From: Lenisia limosa
Taxonomy: Eukaryota > Breviatea
Reading direction: 5' to 3'
Length of the DNA stretch: 48,396 nt
Assembly (NCBI GenBank): GCA_001655205.1
Contig: LPNZ01009187.1
Location: forward strand, 1 to 48,396
Shown here: positions 35,701-46,600 of the stretch, in pieces
Layout of the letters: each line of letters begins with the position of its first letter
Numbering within the stretch: position 1 is the stretch's first letter
The notes under the pieces: model-generated
Databases searched by the model: none
Seen by the model: only the letters and a program-made list of their open reading frames with translations
What the model was told of the DNA's origin: nothing
Program-made: the position numbers and the translations under genes

Positions 35701-38700
35701 GTGTCATGCTTCACTCAATTGTCATTTTCTTCTTACTTTTAGAATTTACTGGTGCAACTCATATTTCTTTCCTACCAATTTATGCCATGGAAACTGTGGA
35801 TGTTACAAATACGGTGCGTGGTTGATTCAAGCTTCTCAACAACTTCCCCCCCTTCCGCTATTTTAGTCTATTATTTTTACCACTTTCAGGTTGTCCTTCC
35901 CGACATAATGCTCTACGAGGACAACCCTATGTTTTTCATTGAAGATGGCCCTGGTGTTATCATTCCGGTACATGGGGGGGGGGGCGTTAGAAGAGGGGAA
36001 TGAAGATTTACCAGTCTTTGTAAGACACCGGAAGATTATTTCTGGGTTTTTCCTCACTCTCTGTTAGAACGTCACTGTTTCCTTCGAGTCCTCATCCTCT
36101 ACGTACTCGGCCAAGATTCCACTCAAGGGATATGCTAACAAACAGCTCATGGTGTGTGGGGTTGTGGTAGTGGCCTTTTCTCGCAGACAATTCCATAGAT
36201 GGAAGTAATGGTGGAAGGATTGACACACATTCTTCGGCGCAAAAGTCTTGCAGTCTTGCAAGAAACAGGGGCGATTCCATTTTGATCTTCAACGGCTGAC
36301 ATTTCAGCTTCAAGCTGTTGGCCGCACATTTGACCTCGGGCCCATCACTCAGCTGACTATCCTGCAATGTGCCACATACACGTACACGTACCCTACCCTC
36401 ATTGACAACTATGTCAAGCTCAAGGTCTTTGACCATGCGGACCCTGAAATTCCCGTCACGGTACCCTGGTTTTTTCTTCACGTTTCATCATCTATTCCCT
36501 CTTGCTCTATCCCTCTTGTTAATATTCATTTCTTCGGACCATCTTTCTACCCCCTTTTTTTTGTCCAATAAGTCTGCTATCGATCATCAATTCTACATTT
36601 GGGCACAATAAAAGGGACAATGAATATATACTATGATGTTTACTTGAGAACTCCAATCCCCAACAATAAAGTTCAACTAACCCATTAGTTCCGGTTTGGG
36701 GCCAACTACAAAGTGACTGCCTTGCCGTTCTCTGGCAAGAAGTACCAAGTCTTTACTCCCTCGGTCCCGGGAAATGTAGGCCGTTTTGTTCCTGACCTTA
36801 TAATATCATGTCATATCAAGGATAATCCTCATCAGCATTATTGTTCAGTGTTTCGGTCGGATGTAACCTTCCATATTTCTCTAAAGTACCAGTTGATGAT
36901 ACTCACCCCCTCCCTGCAGTACTACGTTACAGCCTCGCCCACTACTGAGGATAACCCGGACCACTACTCGACAAGTGACAAGTGCGAAAGCAGGCCAATG
37001 TAGGCACTTCGTTTATTGTTTACTAGGATCGAGTTATGACAGGTTGTTATAATCTGGGGAGGCACGCAGGAAGCTGTGTGCACAGAGTTGTAAGGCAAAT
37101 GATTGGGTGAATTAACATCTTACTATAATTCAATTTCTCTTATAAGCGTGATAGTGTGGACTGCTTCGGCCAAAAACAACATTGTTTTTTATTCGCTATA
37201 TATTACACATATTATATACTATACTACATATCATATACAATTTCGCCATCTCATTTTGATCCATAATAAGCGGATTGTTTGCTGGGGTTACTTCGTACTC
37301 TGCCCTTGAGCAAATGAGTTTTGTTTTATACATTGACATGTGTGTACTCTGGTGGTGAAGGTGGTAGCTTTGTGTTTTGCTGTCACAAAAGCTCACCCCC
37401 CCCCAGGTATAGCGATTGTGGGCCCTCGTCCGCGTTCGTTACTGTTCTCAGCCCCTTGGTCATCACGTCTTTGAGTCACACGGTGCGTCCTTCGGGACCA
37501 TGAGAAAATTCGAAACCGAAAGCCTAAATAATATTGGAACAATCTAGAAATCACAGTAATCACAACCGTCGGATTATTTGAGTTCCACAGCCTCTTGGTG
37601 GATGACCCCCCCCCCCCCCCNNNNNNNNNNNNNNNNNNNNNNNNNNNNNNNNNNNNNNNNNNNNNNNNNNNNNNNNNNNNNNNNNNNNNNNNNNNNNNNN
37701 NNNNNNNNNNNNNNNNNNNNNNNNNCTACGACGTTCCAATAGAAAACATCGCTATTTATGTCAATGAGTGAGTGGGCTTTCTGAAATTTTGTTCAACGTC
37801 ATTTTTAGAGATCCATCTCGAGGCACTCCCCATATTAATCCAGCTTGCTCTAACTTCCTGTAGTGATATCCGGTTCTTCACAACCAGCTCCAGTACGTAT
37901 GAGGACACCGAGTTTACCATCACTCTGCCAAACCCAGCTCCGGCAACTATTGTTGTCAAGGCCATGTATGGGGTTAAGTATTGTGGCTTTTCTTAATGCT
38001 CATTACCTTGTTCAGATCGAGATATATCATATCTCAAATTATTGCAGAAATGTTCCATTGTTATCTTATCCAAACCTAGGTACAGGCACACGAAAGATCC
38101 AAACTGGTCCAATGAAGAAATCATTTTGGTGAGTTGGCTGCTTGTTTGTTTTCTGCCTTCCTATTTCAATAAGGCCGTGTACTCCGACTATTTCTTATCC
38201 CCCCCCCCCCTATGGGATGCGGCGCTGCAGAAGCGACTGGTCTGGGCTTTGTTTGTTTTGTTGTTCTCAACCCTTGTGTGTTGTCAGCNNNNNNNNNNNN
38301 NNNNNNNNNNNNNNNNNNNNNNNNNNNNNNNNNNNNNNNNNNNNNNNNNNNNNNNNNNNNNNNNNNNNNNNNNNNNNNNNNNNNNNNNNNNNNNNNNNNN
38401 NNTGCCTAAGTGAGGAATTATACCTAAATTGGATCGAGGCAGGTCCATTTTTTGACCATTAATCCCCAATTATTCAATTTTTCTATTCCTTCGTTTCACC
38501 CCGCTCCCAGACGCTTGTGGCGGGAACAAAAGACAAGGCCCTTGTCCCTGATATTGCCGTCATGGCTATGGTCACTGACATGTCTGTCGACCCGTGGGTT
38601 ATGAGGGAACTGGGCTTAATCGAATTAAATATTCCAAGGGGGCGCTGGAGATATCGAAATGCTTCGTTTTTTTTTGTGAATCCTTTCCGTTTAGGGGTAT

Positions 38701-41700
38701 TTTAACCGATTTAAGGGGCTTTTGGGACCGAATATCCTTTGATTTGTGAACTATTTCATCCTGATACAGTAAGTCAGAATTCACTGTTCAGGGTAGCCAT
38801 TGTGACCGATGTGTCGAATTCGGTCACCACAACGAACAGCAGTGGAGTGGCTGTGTTTTCAAGCCTCAAATTCACCCCCCTTCAAGGCCACCAATATCAG
38901 GTGAGATGGTCTGAAAAAGACCGATAAAATATTATCAAAAAGTTTGATCATTTTTGTGGGCGTTGTCGAGTGAATTTGAATTGAAGGGGGTTAGTGCTTC
39001 TCAATAGCATGATTGCATTTGTGGTATGCGGTCTTCTGTCGGGGCCTTCTGCCGTTTTCACTTCGTAGATCCAATTCACCTCCGACTCCAGTGACGATGT
39101 CCTCACCTTGGTTGGCCTCTTGGGGGGAGGGTTGTGGTATATTCCACCGGATCACCCCGTAGGACAACGATTTCATTTTCTTTACCGAGTTATGTTAATG
39201 TACTTTCCTCTTTAACCATTAACTTACCCTCCGCTATCCTAACCTCGCAGCCGATCCTGTCAGTCCTGACTTGCGATAAAATGCTGAACCAGAGTATTGT
39301 TGTTGATAGCGTCTGTGTCTGCCCGGCCGGATGGCGAACTACCGCTGATGTTTGCATAAGGGTTTCCCCCTCGGAATTATCATAATCCCCCACGATTTCT
39401 ATGATATTTCTCCTTGTTTTTTTGTTTTTTTTCTTACCGCGTAGCAATGCATCATTTGCCCTGTGAATACGTACGCCCTGCAAGGGGCACAGTCATGCAC
39501 TGATTGTCCCGATAGTAATGAGGTCACTTCGGGTGGGCGGTGCAATGGGATACAAGAACGACACTATGAACGACATTCATATATAAGAGGACAAGTGGGC
39601 ATACAAGAGAATGTAATTTGTTTTCTATTCCCTTCCCTCTTCCCTCTTCCCTCCATTTTCTTCTTTCTGTCTCTCTCTGTCTGTATGTGTGTGTGGGTTT
39701 ATTATTCTTTTGTGTCGTCGTACAGCAGTGTGTCTCATGGGAGGTGAGATATAGCTAGGGCTTCACTTCGGTTCAAAAAAGACTGAATTTTTCGATAAAT
39801 CCTCGAAAGCTATCGATATTAACCGAAGTCAAGCCCTTCAGATGTTTAAGATCATTTGACAGCCATCCCCAACACTAACATATCAGGTCCCGGGGCCACG
39901 AATCGTCTCGAATGTGTCTGTAAGGAGAATATGGAGCGAACAGCGGGTGAGTGTGTTTGCGGTCCGGGCTTCGAGTACAGTGCTGAGTTCCAATTGTGTC
40001 AAACATGCGCACCAGGCAAGTACAAGTAGGGGAGTCTTACGCTTGCTTACTTTCTTCCTCTTACGCTTGCTTATTTGATTCCTTGTATCTATTGGGGGGT
40101 TTTTGCCCGTATCTTGTTTCCCCTCCTGATCTTTGCAAATGAATTGGAGTAGACGCTCACACCCTACAGGGGGGACGTTTCAATGGAGCCATGCGTATCA
40201 TGCCCTCCCAACACGGCATCTCTGTCGGCTGGAGCGATCTCGATTGACTCGTGCCTCTGCAGTGCAGGGTACTACACTACCGCTTTAGGCTGTGAGGCTT
40301 GCCCTACTGGTTGGGCTGGGGCTGGAATATTGCTAAAGATATAAGATACAAGGAGCATAGATCAGCATTGAATCCCTAGTGGGAGAACATCTCATTTTCC
40401 CTCGCTCGAAATACTGCATATTCAATAACCCAATTAAAAATACAGTGAAGATTTAATGTCCTTCAGCCTCACCCCAGACCAAATTATAACCTTCCAGGAG
40501 CGATTTGTCCTGGTGGCTCTCAAGCCCCCTATGCGGCCGATAACTTCTTCGCCAGTACCGAGGACTCCGTGTTCATTGAGTGCCCTGTTAATGGCGCCTG
40601 TATATCCGGTCGGTTGGGATGGCGTTTGTGTTTACTCTCCCCCCCACCGTGATCTCCCTCTTCCTCTCTCCCCTCCCCTACCCAAGAAGGAAAGTGAGGC
40701 TAGGGGGATCGGTGGGGGGTTGGCATTTTGGGAGTTACGCCGCATCTTTTACTCACATAGAAAAGAAACCGTAGTATCCAGTATGGAATTACTTCGGTTA
40801 AATAATTTATATTATGCTGGGGAGGCACACAGGAGGCTGTATGAACTTAGGGCAAATGACTGGGTGAATAAATATGATATCATATATTACTATACTCCAA
40901 TAGTGTATATAATAAACGAGATGATGACGGCTTCGGCCAGATACGCCCGTTCTTATTTGTCACCTCTACACATGCAATTATACTGATGGAGGGTTTATCG
41001 AGCCTGGTTCTGAAGTGAAGTCACATTTGAATCACATTTTTGTAGGCGGAAAATGCGCCCAGGGTTTTGAGGGACATCTGTGCGATACGTGCATTGATGG
41101 GTATTACAAAACCGCGGACTCCTGTGATAAGTGCGGAACCATGGAGGTGGGAGGATTCTCTCTTGTTTAGTAGAGATTAGATACCTTTCTCTCTTTTTGG
41201 AACATGTCTGAGATGGGTTCAGCTATAGTGAATGGGCTCACAGTATTATCACATATTAGGTTCTAATGCTGCCGCTTTCCATGATTGGTATGGCCTTGGC
41301 GGTCTCGGCAGTTTACTTCTTCTCCCTCACGCCAACACAAGACTCCAAGTGGCCAGCCGTGCGATGTCTTGTGTCGTTCTTACAAGTGGGGATTGAAACG
41401 GTTTACTGTATATGGCCAATACTAGCTTGGGCTTCACTTCAGTTCGAAAAATACTGGTAAAATATCGATAGTTTTCGAGGATTTATCGAGAAATTCAGTC
41501 TTTTTTTGAGCCAAAATGAAGCCCTAGCCAATACCCCCCTTCGATGCATTGCTGTAGAAGCGACTGGCCTGGGCTTTTTTTGTTTGGTTGTTATCAACCT
41601 TTGTGTGATGTCAGTCAACAGAGTTGAATTTGGCTTTTTTTGTTTCATAAATTTTCCAATTTTACTCCCCGGTGCTTCGTCATCAGTAATAACCCCCCCA

Positions 41701-43544
41701 GGTTACTGCGTTATATGGGCAGTTCAATGTGCCATGGCCGTCGGAACTTCAAACGGTTTTTCGAGCATTGTCTATTCTCAACTTCAACATGCAGGTCTGG
41801 TCTTGAGTCAGAAAAAATATCCTCATTATGGCAAGTTTTATGAAAAAACAATCTTTTTTGAATGCTTCTCTTATCTCGCTGATTCTTTTAGAGCGTTGCT
41901 CCTGAGTGCTCAATTTTGGGAGATGTGGGGGGGTGGGTCTCCAAGTTGCCTCATACTCAGCACATTTGTGACTATTCNNNNNNNNNNNNNNNNNNNNNNN
42001 NNNNNNNNNNGTTGATTTTCATCTGTTTTGTTGCTGCCCAGTTTTTTCATTTTGCCCTAGCTTTCTGACGCACAGGTACCTCCCACTCTGCTCTACTCCA
42101 TCCGTCTTTTCCTCCCGGTTCTACTGGTGGCGTTCGCTGTGTTGGCCCACTTTGCTGTACCGAAAATCGTGAGGAGAGGAGGGAGGGTCTCAAATGAGAG
42201 GGTTTGTTAACAGTTCAGATGAAGATGCCAAGCAGTCTTGACGCCATGATTCGGACCGTTTGCCTTCTCCACATTACGGCTTATTTGGCGCTGGCATGGT
42301 TCACGCTGGACTACTTCAACTGCAGTTACCGAGAGGACGGCACGTGGACTTGGGACCTTGGTAGGGGGTGGGTGGTAGGAATGACTAGCAAACCAAACGG
42401 TAGGGGCTCTAGTTGGATACCCTTGTACCGCGCAATGATCTCGTCCTAACGCCATCAGACAGCAACCAAGAGTGCTATTCAGGGGCTCATCTCGGCATCC
42501 TGCCATGGGCTGTCCTGGCCACCCTCCTGTACATTGTTGCTATTCCTGCTGGCGTCATTGTCGTTGTGGTCCTTTCTGACGATCTTTACGACGGGCGTGC
42601 CTTTAGAACGTGAGTTTTTCAGACCGATGGGCAGCGGATTAGAGTAATCTGAATGCTGTTATTCTACAAGAGTTCTACAACAAAACATATTCACATTAGC
42701 TAGTGTCTCGGAGTAATTTTTGAATATAAGAGAGAAGTAGATCAATCTTTAACAATATCTCTCATAACCTAATGACAGTGTGGGCTTTTTGGTGTCGCGC
42801 TTCCGTCCCGACATGGCCGCATGGGAGTCCTGTCTCCTTCTCCGCCTCCTGGCAGTGGTGGTGGCCCTAACTGTTTTCGGGCAGTATAGTTCAGTGCAGG
42901 TAAGTGACATAGCATTATTTATTTTCCTCTGCAAAGTAGTAAGTTGCTACACAGTGTTTTTCACCAAACAGATTGCTATTTGCCTGGCCATGCTCTTCAC
43001 TGCCCTTTTTGGCAATGAGCGATTCCACCCCTACTTGATGGAAGACCTCGTGTCACTCGATTCTGCGGGGCTCATCGTGAATATGATTACTCTGCTTGCA
43101 GGGCTCATCTTCAACACGGTTTGCGGACTGTTTTTTTTCCTTATTGGACGTTTGAACTCATTAAAATCACACTCGCTAGGAGGGCAACTACAGCATTCTT
43201 ACCGTGTTTGTGTTGGCGATCCTCGCTGGAAACGTGCTGTTCGGTATTTTCGTTGTGGTCCATGACGTCACCGTGGAGGATGATGGACTGAAGGTGGGAG
43301 GGATATTTGCTATCAGTGGAAAAGCTAAGGGTGCAAAGTTCCATTACGGCGTTGAAATATGTTGGAGGCTCTCTCATTTTGTTTCATTCTGTAGGCCGCC
43401 GCCACTGTTGAGGAGGAAATCGAATTCGAAGACATCAAAAAGGTCTGTGCCTTTTCAAATGTTCACAATGTAAACTAAGCATATGCGTCTTTATGGCGAT
43501 CTAACCTCACTTTTCAGGGAGAAGCACACTTATGGACCGGATAA
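29796..43544 (+). CDS. Giant membrane protein: RCC1-like propeller, GCC2/GCC3 Cys repeats, multi-pass C-terminus
   Basis: The start MPTYIVVLLAALVYLVSG is a signal peptide. RCC1-like repeats (29975-34775) follow: YLGGVGLNLGNVFGITNYES, ALQQ-GVVITSGNSGPDE, NRTLVLLNDG-TLFTIGAD, VVYGHGLNHN, CTFILIDG, DTVIVWTAKG-AYILGSFSNALGY and SQLYVMGYACG. Phases match across the introns between them. A beta-rich ectodomain (35570-39110) has NVTVSFESSSSTYSA, RFFTTSSSTYEDTEFTITLP and TTTNSSGVAVFSSLKF. Cys-rich GCC2/GCC3-type repeats (39250-41150) have CVCPAGWRTTADVC, CIICPVNTYALQGAQSCTDC, CVCGPGFEYSAEFQLCQTCA, CLCSAGYYTTALGCEACP and CDTCIDGYYKTADSCDKCG. The polytopic part (41266-43290) includes LSMIGMALAVSAVYFFSL, FNVPWPSELQTVFRAL, VAPECSI, CSYREDGTWTW, AVLATLLYIVAIPAGVIVVV and MLFTALFGNERFHPY. 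It has about eight TM segments and a short acidic tail ending TAA at 43542-43544. It is probably a cell-surface sensor or adhesion receptor; the ligand is unknown. Six gaps fall inside the gene. It could conceivably be two genes split near 35,000, but no stop plus new signal peptide is seen there. Confidence 0.75.
31752..31856 (+). repeat. Polypyrimidine tract in an intron
   Basis: This is about 100 bp of almost pure T/C, with two TTTCCTCCTCTTTTT units at its left end, in an intron of the giant gene. It may be an extended acceptor tract or simple-sequence expansion. Confidence 0.8.
32555..32595 (+). repeat. Family C repeat, copy C1, truncated by a gap
   Basis: GATGGGATGCGGTGCTGCAG, AAGCGATTAGCCTGGGCTTT then N. 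It matches C2 and C3. The sequence disappears into the 32596-32685 gap. Confidence 0.75.
33751..33896 (+). repeat. Family B dispersed repeat, full copy B3
   Basis: AATGAGAAATAAAAAATAAG, TATCTGGCCGAAGCCATCC, CATCACGCTTATAATAG, ATTCACCCAATCATTTGCCT, ACAACTGTGTACACAGCTTT and CGCGCCTCCCCAGCATAT. This is the best full-length copy in this orientation, ~146 bp, intronic in the giant gene. Confidence 0.85.
35085..35180 (+). mobile_element. Family A MITE, full copy with paired TIRs
   Basis: The left TIR is GGGCTTCACTTTGCTTCAAA and the right TIR is TAGGACCGAAGTGAAGCCC. Inside are GACTGAATTTCTCTCTAAAT, CCTCGAAAACTATCGATAT and ATCGGTCTTTTT. It is 96 bp, intronic, 16 bp right of an assembly gap. Confidence 0.88.
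37054..37196 (-). repeat. Family B dispersed repeat, inverted copy B4
   Basis: CTGGGGAGGCACGCAGGAAG, CTGTGTGCACAGAGTTGTAA, GGCAAATGATTGGGTGAATT, TCTCTTATAAGCGTGAT and CTTCGGCC followed by TTGTTTTTTATTCGC. This is the reverse complement of B3. TA palindromes flank the right side. Confidence 0.85.
38211..38288 (+). repeat. Family C repeat, copy C2, truncated by a gap
   Basis: It is preceded by a ~12-bp poly-C run. The copy reads TATGGGATGCGGCGCTGCAG, AAGCGACTGGTCTGGGCTTT, TGTTGTTCTCAACCCTTGTG and TGTTGTCAGC, then enters the 38289-38402 gap. It is intronic in the giant gene. Confidence 0.8.
39756..39836 (+). mobile_element. Family A MITE, internally shortened
   Basis: TAGGGCTTCACTTCGGTTCA, then GACTGAATTTTTCGATAAAT, CCTCGAAAGCTATCGATAT and AACCGAAGTCAAGCCC. 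The GGTCTTTTT segment before the right TIR is missing. It is intronic. Confidence 0.85.
40815..40960 (-). repeat. Family B dispersed repeat, inverted copy B5
   Basis: ATGCTGGGGAGGCACACAGG, AGGCTGT, GGCAAATGACTGGGTGAATA, then TA-rich sequence, GATGACGGCTTCGGCCAGAT and TTCTTATTTGTCA. It is a more diverged copy that lies within a spurious open frame. Confidence 0.75.
41429..41526 (-). mobile_element. Family A MITE, opposite orientation
   Basis: GGGCTTCACTTCAGTTCGAA at left, AATGAAGCCCTA at right. The interior is reversed: GGTAAAATATCGATAGTTTT, CGAGGATTTATCGAGAAAT and TCAGTCTTTTTTTGAG. The host motif GGCCAATACTAGC at left and TAGCCAATACC at right suggests a small flanking duplication. It lies directly beside family C copy C3. 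Confidence 0.88.
41541..41620 (+). repeat. Family C repeat, copy C3
   Basis: CGATGCATTGCTGTAGAAGC, GACTGGCCTGGGCTTTTTTT, GTTGTTATCAACCTTTGTGT and GATGTCAGTCAAC. This is the only copy here not cut by a gap. It is more diverged than C2 at its left end. Confidence 0.75.
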
Positions 43545-43659
43545 ACGCATACGTAAATGAGTAGTATTTTGTAGTTGGGATGGGGTGTGCGGGTTTTCTT
43601 TTTTCTTTGTATTTATAGCCTGTATTTATGAATGATTTCTTCCAAGTAAGACCTTTTTG

Positions 43660-46600
43660 TTACATTTCAACATCACCATCACAGTCACTATCAAGCTTCA
43701 GGTTATCAGGCTGTATGACCTGAATGGGTGTGAGAAAAAACACAACCATTAGCACCATGACAAAAAAAAAACGATTTTCTTGTGTTCCTTATTATGACTA
43801 TGGAATAGTCTGTTGAAGAGCAGAAGGTCACGTGACCCACATTGAAGCCATCTGCAGCCGTTGTGACGAGAGCGTTGGGAATCTGGGGGTGCCAATGGAT
43901 CTCCTTCACGTCTCTCTGGCCCTGCGAGGGTGAACATACTTCAAACATACAATAATATCTCATTTAGTCGATCTCTCAAGCTGAATTATACCCAGAATAA
44001 GTTGGAAGAGAGAATTCCAGAAAGGGTGGGCCTGAGAAGCTTACCATGTGCTCGAACATAAGTTGAGGAGGCACGTCAAGATTATCCTACATTGATGAAG
44101 GAGAAGCAGAGATCATGGAGATGCAAAAAAGACTCTTGCAATTGGATTCAGTACCAACTGCTGCTGCATACCGGCGTGGATTCGTCCGATTCAACAGAAA
44201 GGTCCCATAATGAGACAACATTGTCTGCTGATGACACGCCGAGAACATCTGTACATTCAGTTACACTACACTAACGTGGCAACACTCGTTAGGCCCTTAA
44301 GAAACCCAGCCAACTAGGATCGTAGGGGGAGAACTCAATGGAGGTGATGGGGAGGTTGTGGTGCTTGAAGTGGGCAATCATTCCCGTACTAAAAGGTAAG
44401 AGTTTTGGATTAAGCTCCCTTAGCCTCATCCCATTCCATCCACCATCTACGTTCCATATCCCCATACTTGTCCTGGATTTGCCTCAAGTCCCAGATGCGG
44501 AAGGTGCCGTCGTCACAGCCGGTAGCAAGGGTGTGATCACTTCCGCTGCATCGTGAGGGAAATACATTGGAGATCCCCCAAATCCATTACAATGATATTC
44601 AGACAATGATGAATAAATGCGCATGGTGGGGTAGGAGTTAGTCCGATAAGAAAAGGCCCAATACCGCTTTTGGGAGTTATCCAGAAAATTGATCTTTTTA
44701 GTGCACGTCCAAGTCAGTCAAATATTTCGAACTAATACCGCCAGAAAGCACCCAACCTTGTTGTGTTCCATGAAATGACGTTGATGTCATCATCATGCGC
44801 CTTGACCTTGGCTACAGGCTTCTTGCCAGCCCTCGTGTCCCACACAGCAACGTGACGATCCACTGAGCACGACATGAATACCTGGGGGTTACACGGTTCA
44901 AGTGGAGAAGGAGTCAACGGGGAAGGACGTTGGAATTATTGTTGGTGAGTAGGACATAGGCAAAATGACAAGACCCGTCATCAAAAATAGGAGGCCAAGA
45001 ACAGAGTCAAGATGCATACTGATTCTTGGGCGGGCGACCATTTAATGTCTTCCACTGACGAGTCGTGTCCAACATAAGGAACCTGATGGTGAACATGCGA
45101 CTAGATATGTGCAAGTGAGTAGCGCTTCCCTTTTCGAGTGATTACATACGATATTATGTATACAATGTACATGTAGATGAAAGATAAGCAACGTCACAAC
45201 ATGAAAGATGAGTTGAAGCATACCGCGTCAACACCCCATGTTCCTTCCATGCAATGCCACTCATAAATGAACTTCGAACAATCACCTGTTGGGGTTAATT
45301 GTAATGTATCGATTCAAAAATGCACCATGGTATATCATATGCATATTTTTCTTTTACATATTTTAAGATCAGACACGTAAGGGGAGGAAAAGGAGTAGAC
45401 AGAGATACATGGACCATAAGGACCCCAGGCAACTACGGTTCATATAAGTATAAATCCACGTTCATGTTATCCTATTAATGATGCGCTTTGACGCCAAGGA
45501 AGTAAGAAAGGGTATTTCACTCCTCTTACCAGTCACAAGGTTTCCAGCTTTGTGGGGTGACCACTCCAGTGCGTAACCCTCGTCAGGATGTCCTAAACGT
45601 CAAAATGATAGAATGAATCCTTCTGAGTTAATTCGGTGTTTTTCACTTCGGCCAAAAACATATCTTGTAACCATAGCAGGGCAATCTTAGCAACCCTGAA
45701 TCCCGTTCCCAACTCCAACCGTTAAAAGTGAAAGTTGGGCCGACTTTGTCCAGAACAGCCGCACTGGTGTAGGTGCCGTCGAGAGCCCTGGTGAAATCGG
45801 TAACTAAGCCAGAAAGAAAATAAGACGCAAATGCCCCCAACGCCGCACCCTTGTATTGCCCCCAACGCCACACCCTTGTATTGCCCATATGTAGAAGGGA
45901 AATAGCAAAACAAAACCCTTCTTCCAAAGATAGCCCCCCCCCCCCCNNNNNNNNNNNNNNNNNNNNNNNNNNNNNNNNNNNNNNNNNNNNNNNNNNNNNN
46001 NNNNNNNNNNNNNNNNNNNNNNNNNNNNNNNNNNNNNNNNNNNNNNNNNNNNGAGAGAAGGCTTCTGGGGACACGACTGCAGCACGTCAGAATGGTTTTT
46101 ATGACTCGTGTATTGCAGTTATGGCAGTACTACTTGTGATTGAGTTTAGATTTTCTTAAAAGTTACGATACACCTTGATATTCAAGTCCATCACCCACAA
46201 ACCCTGATTCTGTTTACAGCACCCTCATGCTTGATGGTTCTGGCTTCCAGAATCGGCTCATCATCATTGTCATCATCATCTTCCTCATCAGATGATGTAC
46301 CTGAATTGTGAGCGATACGACCTGGGAGAACCGATATTTAGAGTTATATTCAAGGTATTCTTAATAAACTATCCGTTTATCAAGAGTTAGTTAAAAAATA
46401 TTTAATATATCGATATTGTTTGTCACAGAGCAGTGTAAATAATTGCAGCTTGTAAACCTTACCCGGCCATTAGAACATATGTTCATTGTAAGACCCACCA
46501 TTTTCATGGAACTTAGTTTTGCACAAGTCCGAGAGTTTGAGGAGCACGAGACGATTGGAGTTGAAGCTATCGGCTTGGGTGCCAGTGGCAACGTACATAG

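Noticed and set aside
38610-38735. GGGCTTAATCG...GGGACCGAATATCC as another family A MITE
   Set aside because: Only short edge similarities are present. The TATCGATA core and the GACTGAATTT block are missing.
40456-40986. 176-aa forward ORF
   Set aside because: Its first part uses the wrong frame of a Cys-rich exon (correct frame: GAICPGGSQAPYAADNFF), and its end lies in the inverted family B repeat.
45641-45662. TTTCACTTCGGCCAAAAACA as a family A copy
   Set aside because: Only one terminal ~20 bp matches and no core or right TIR follows. It is at most a remnant.
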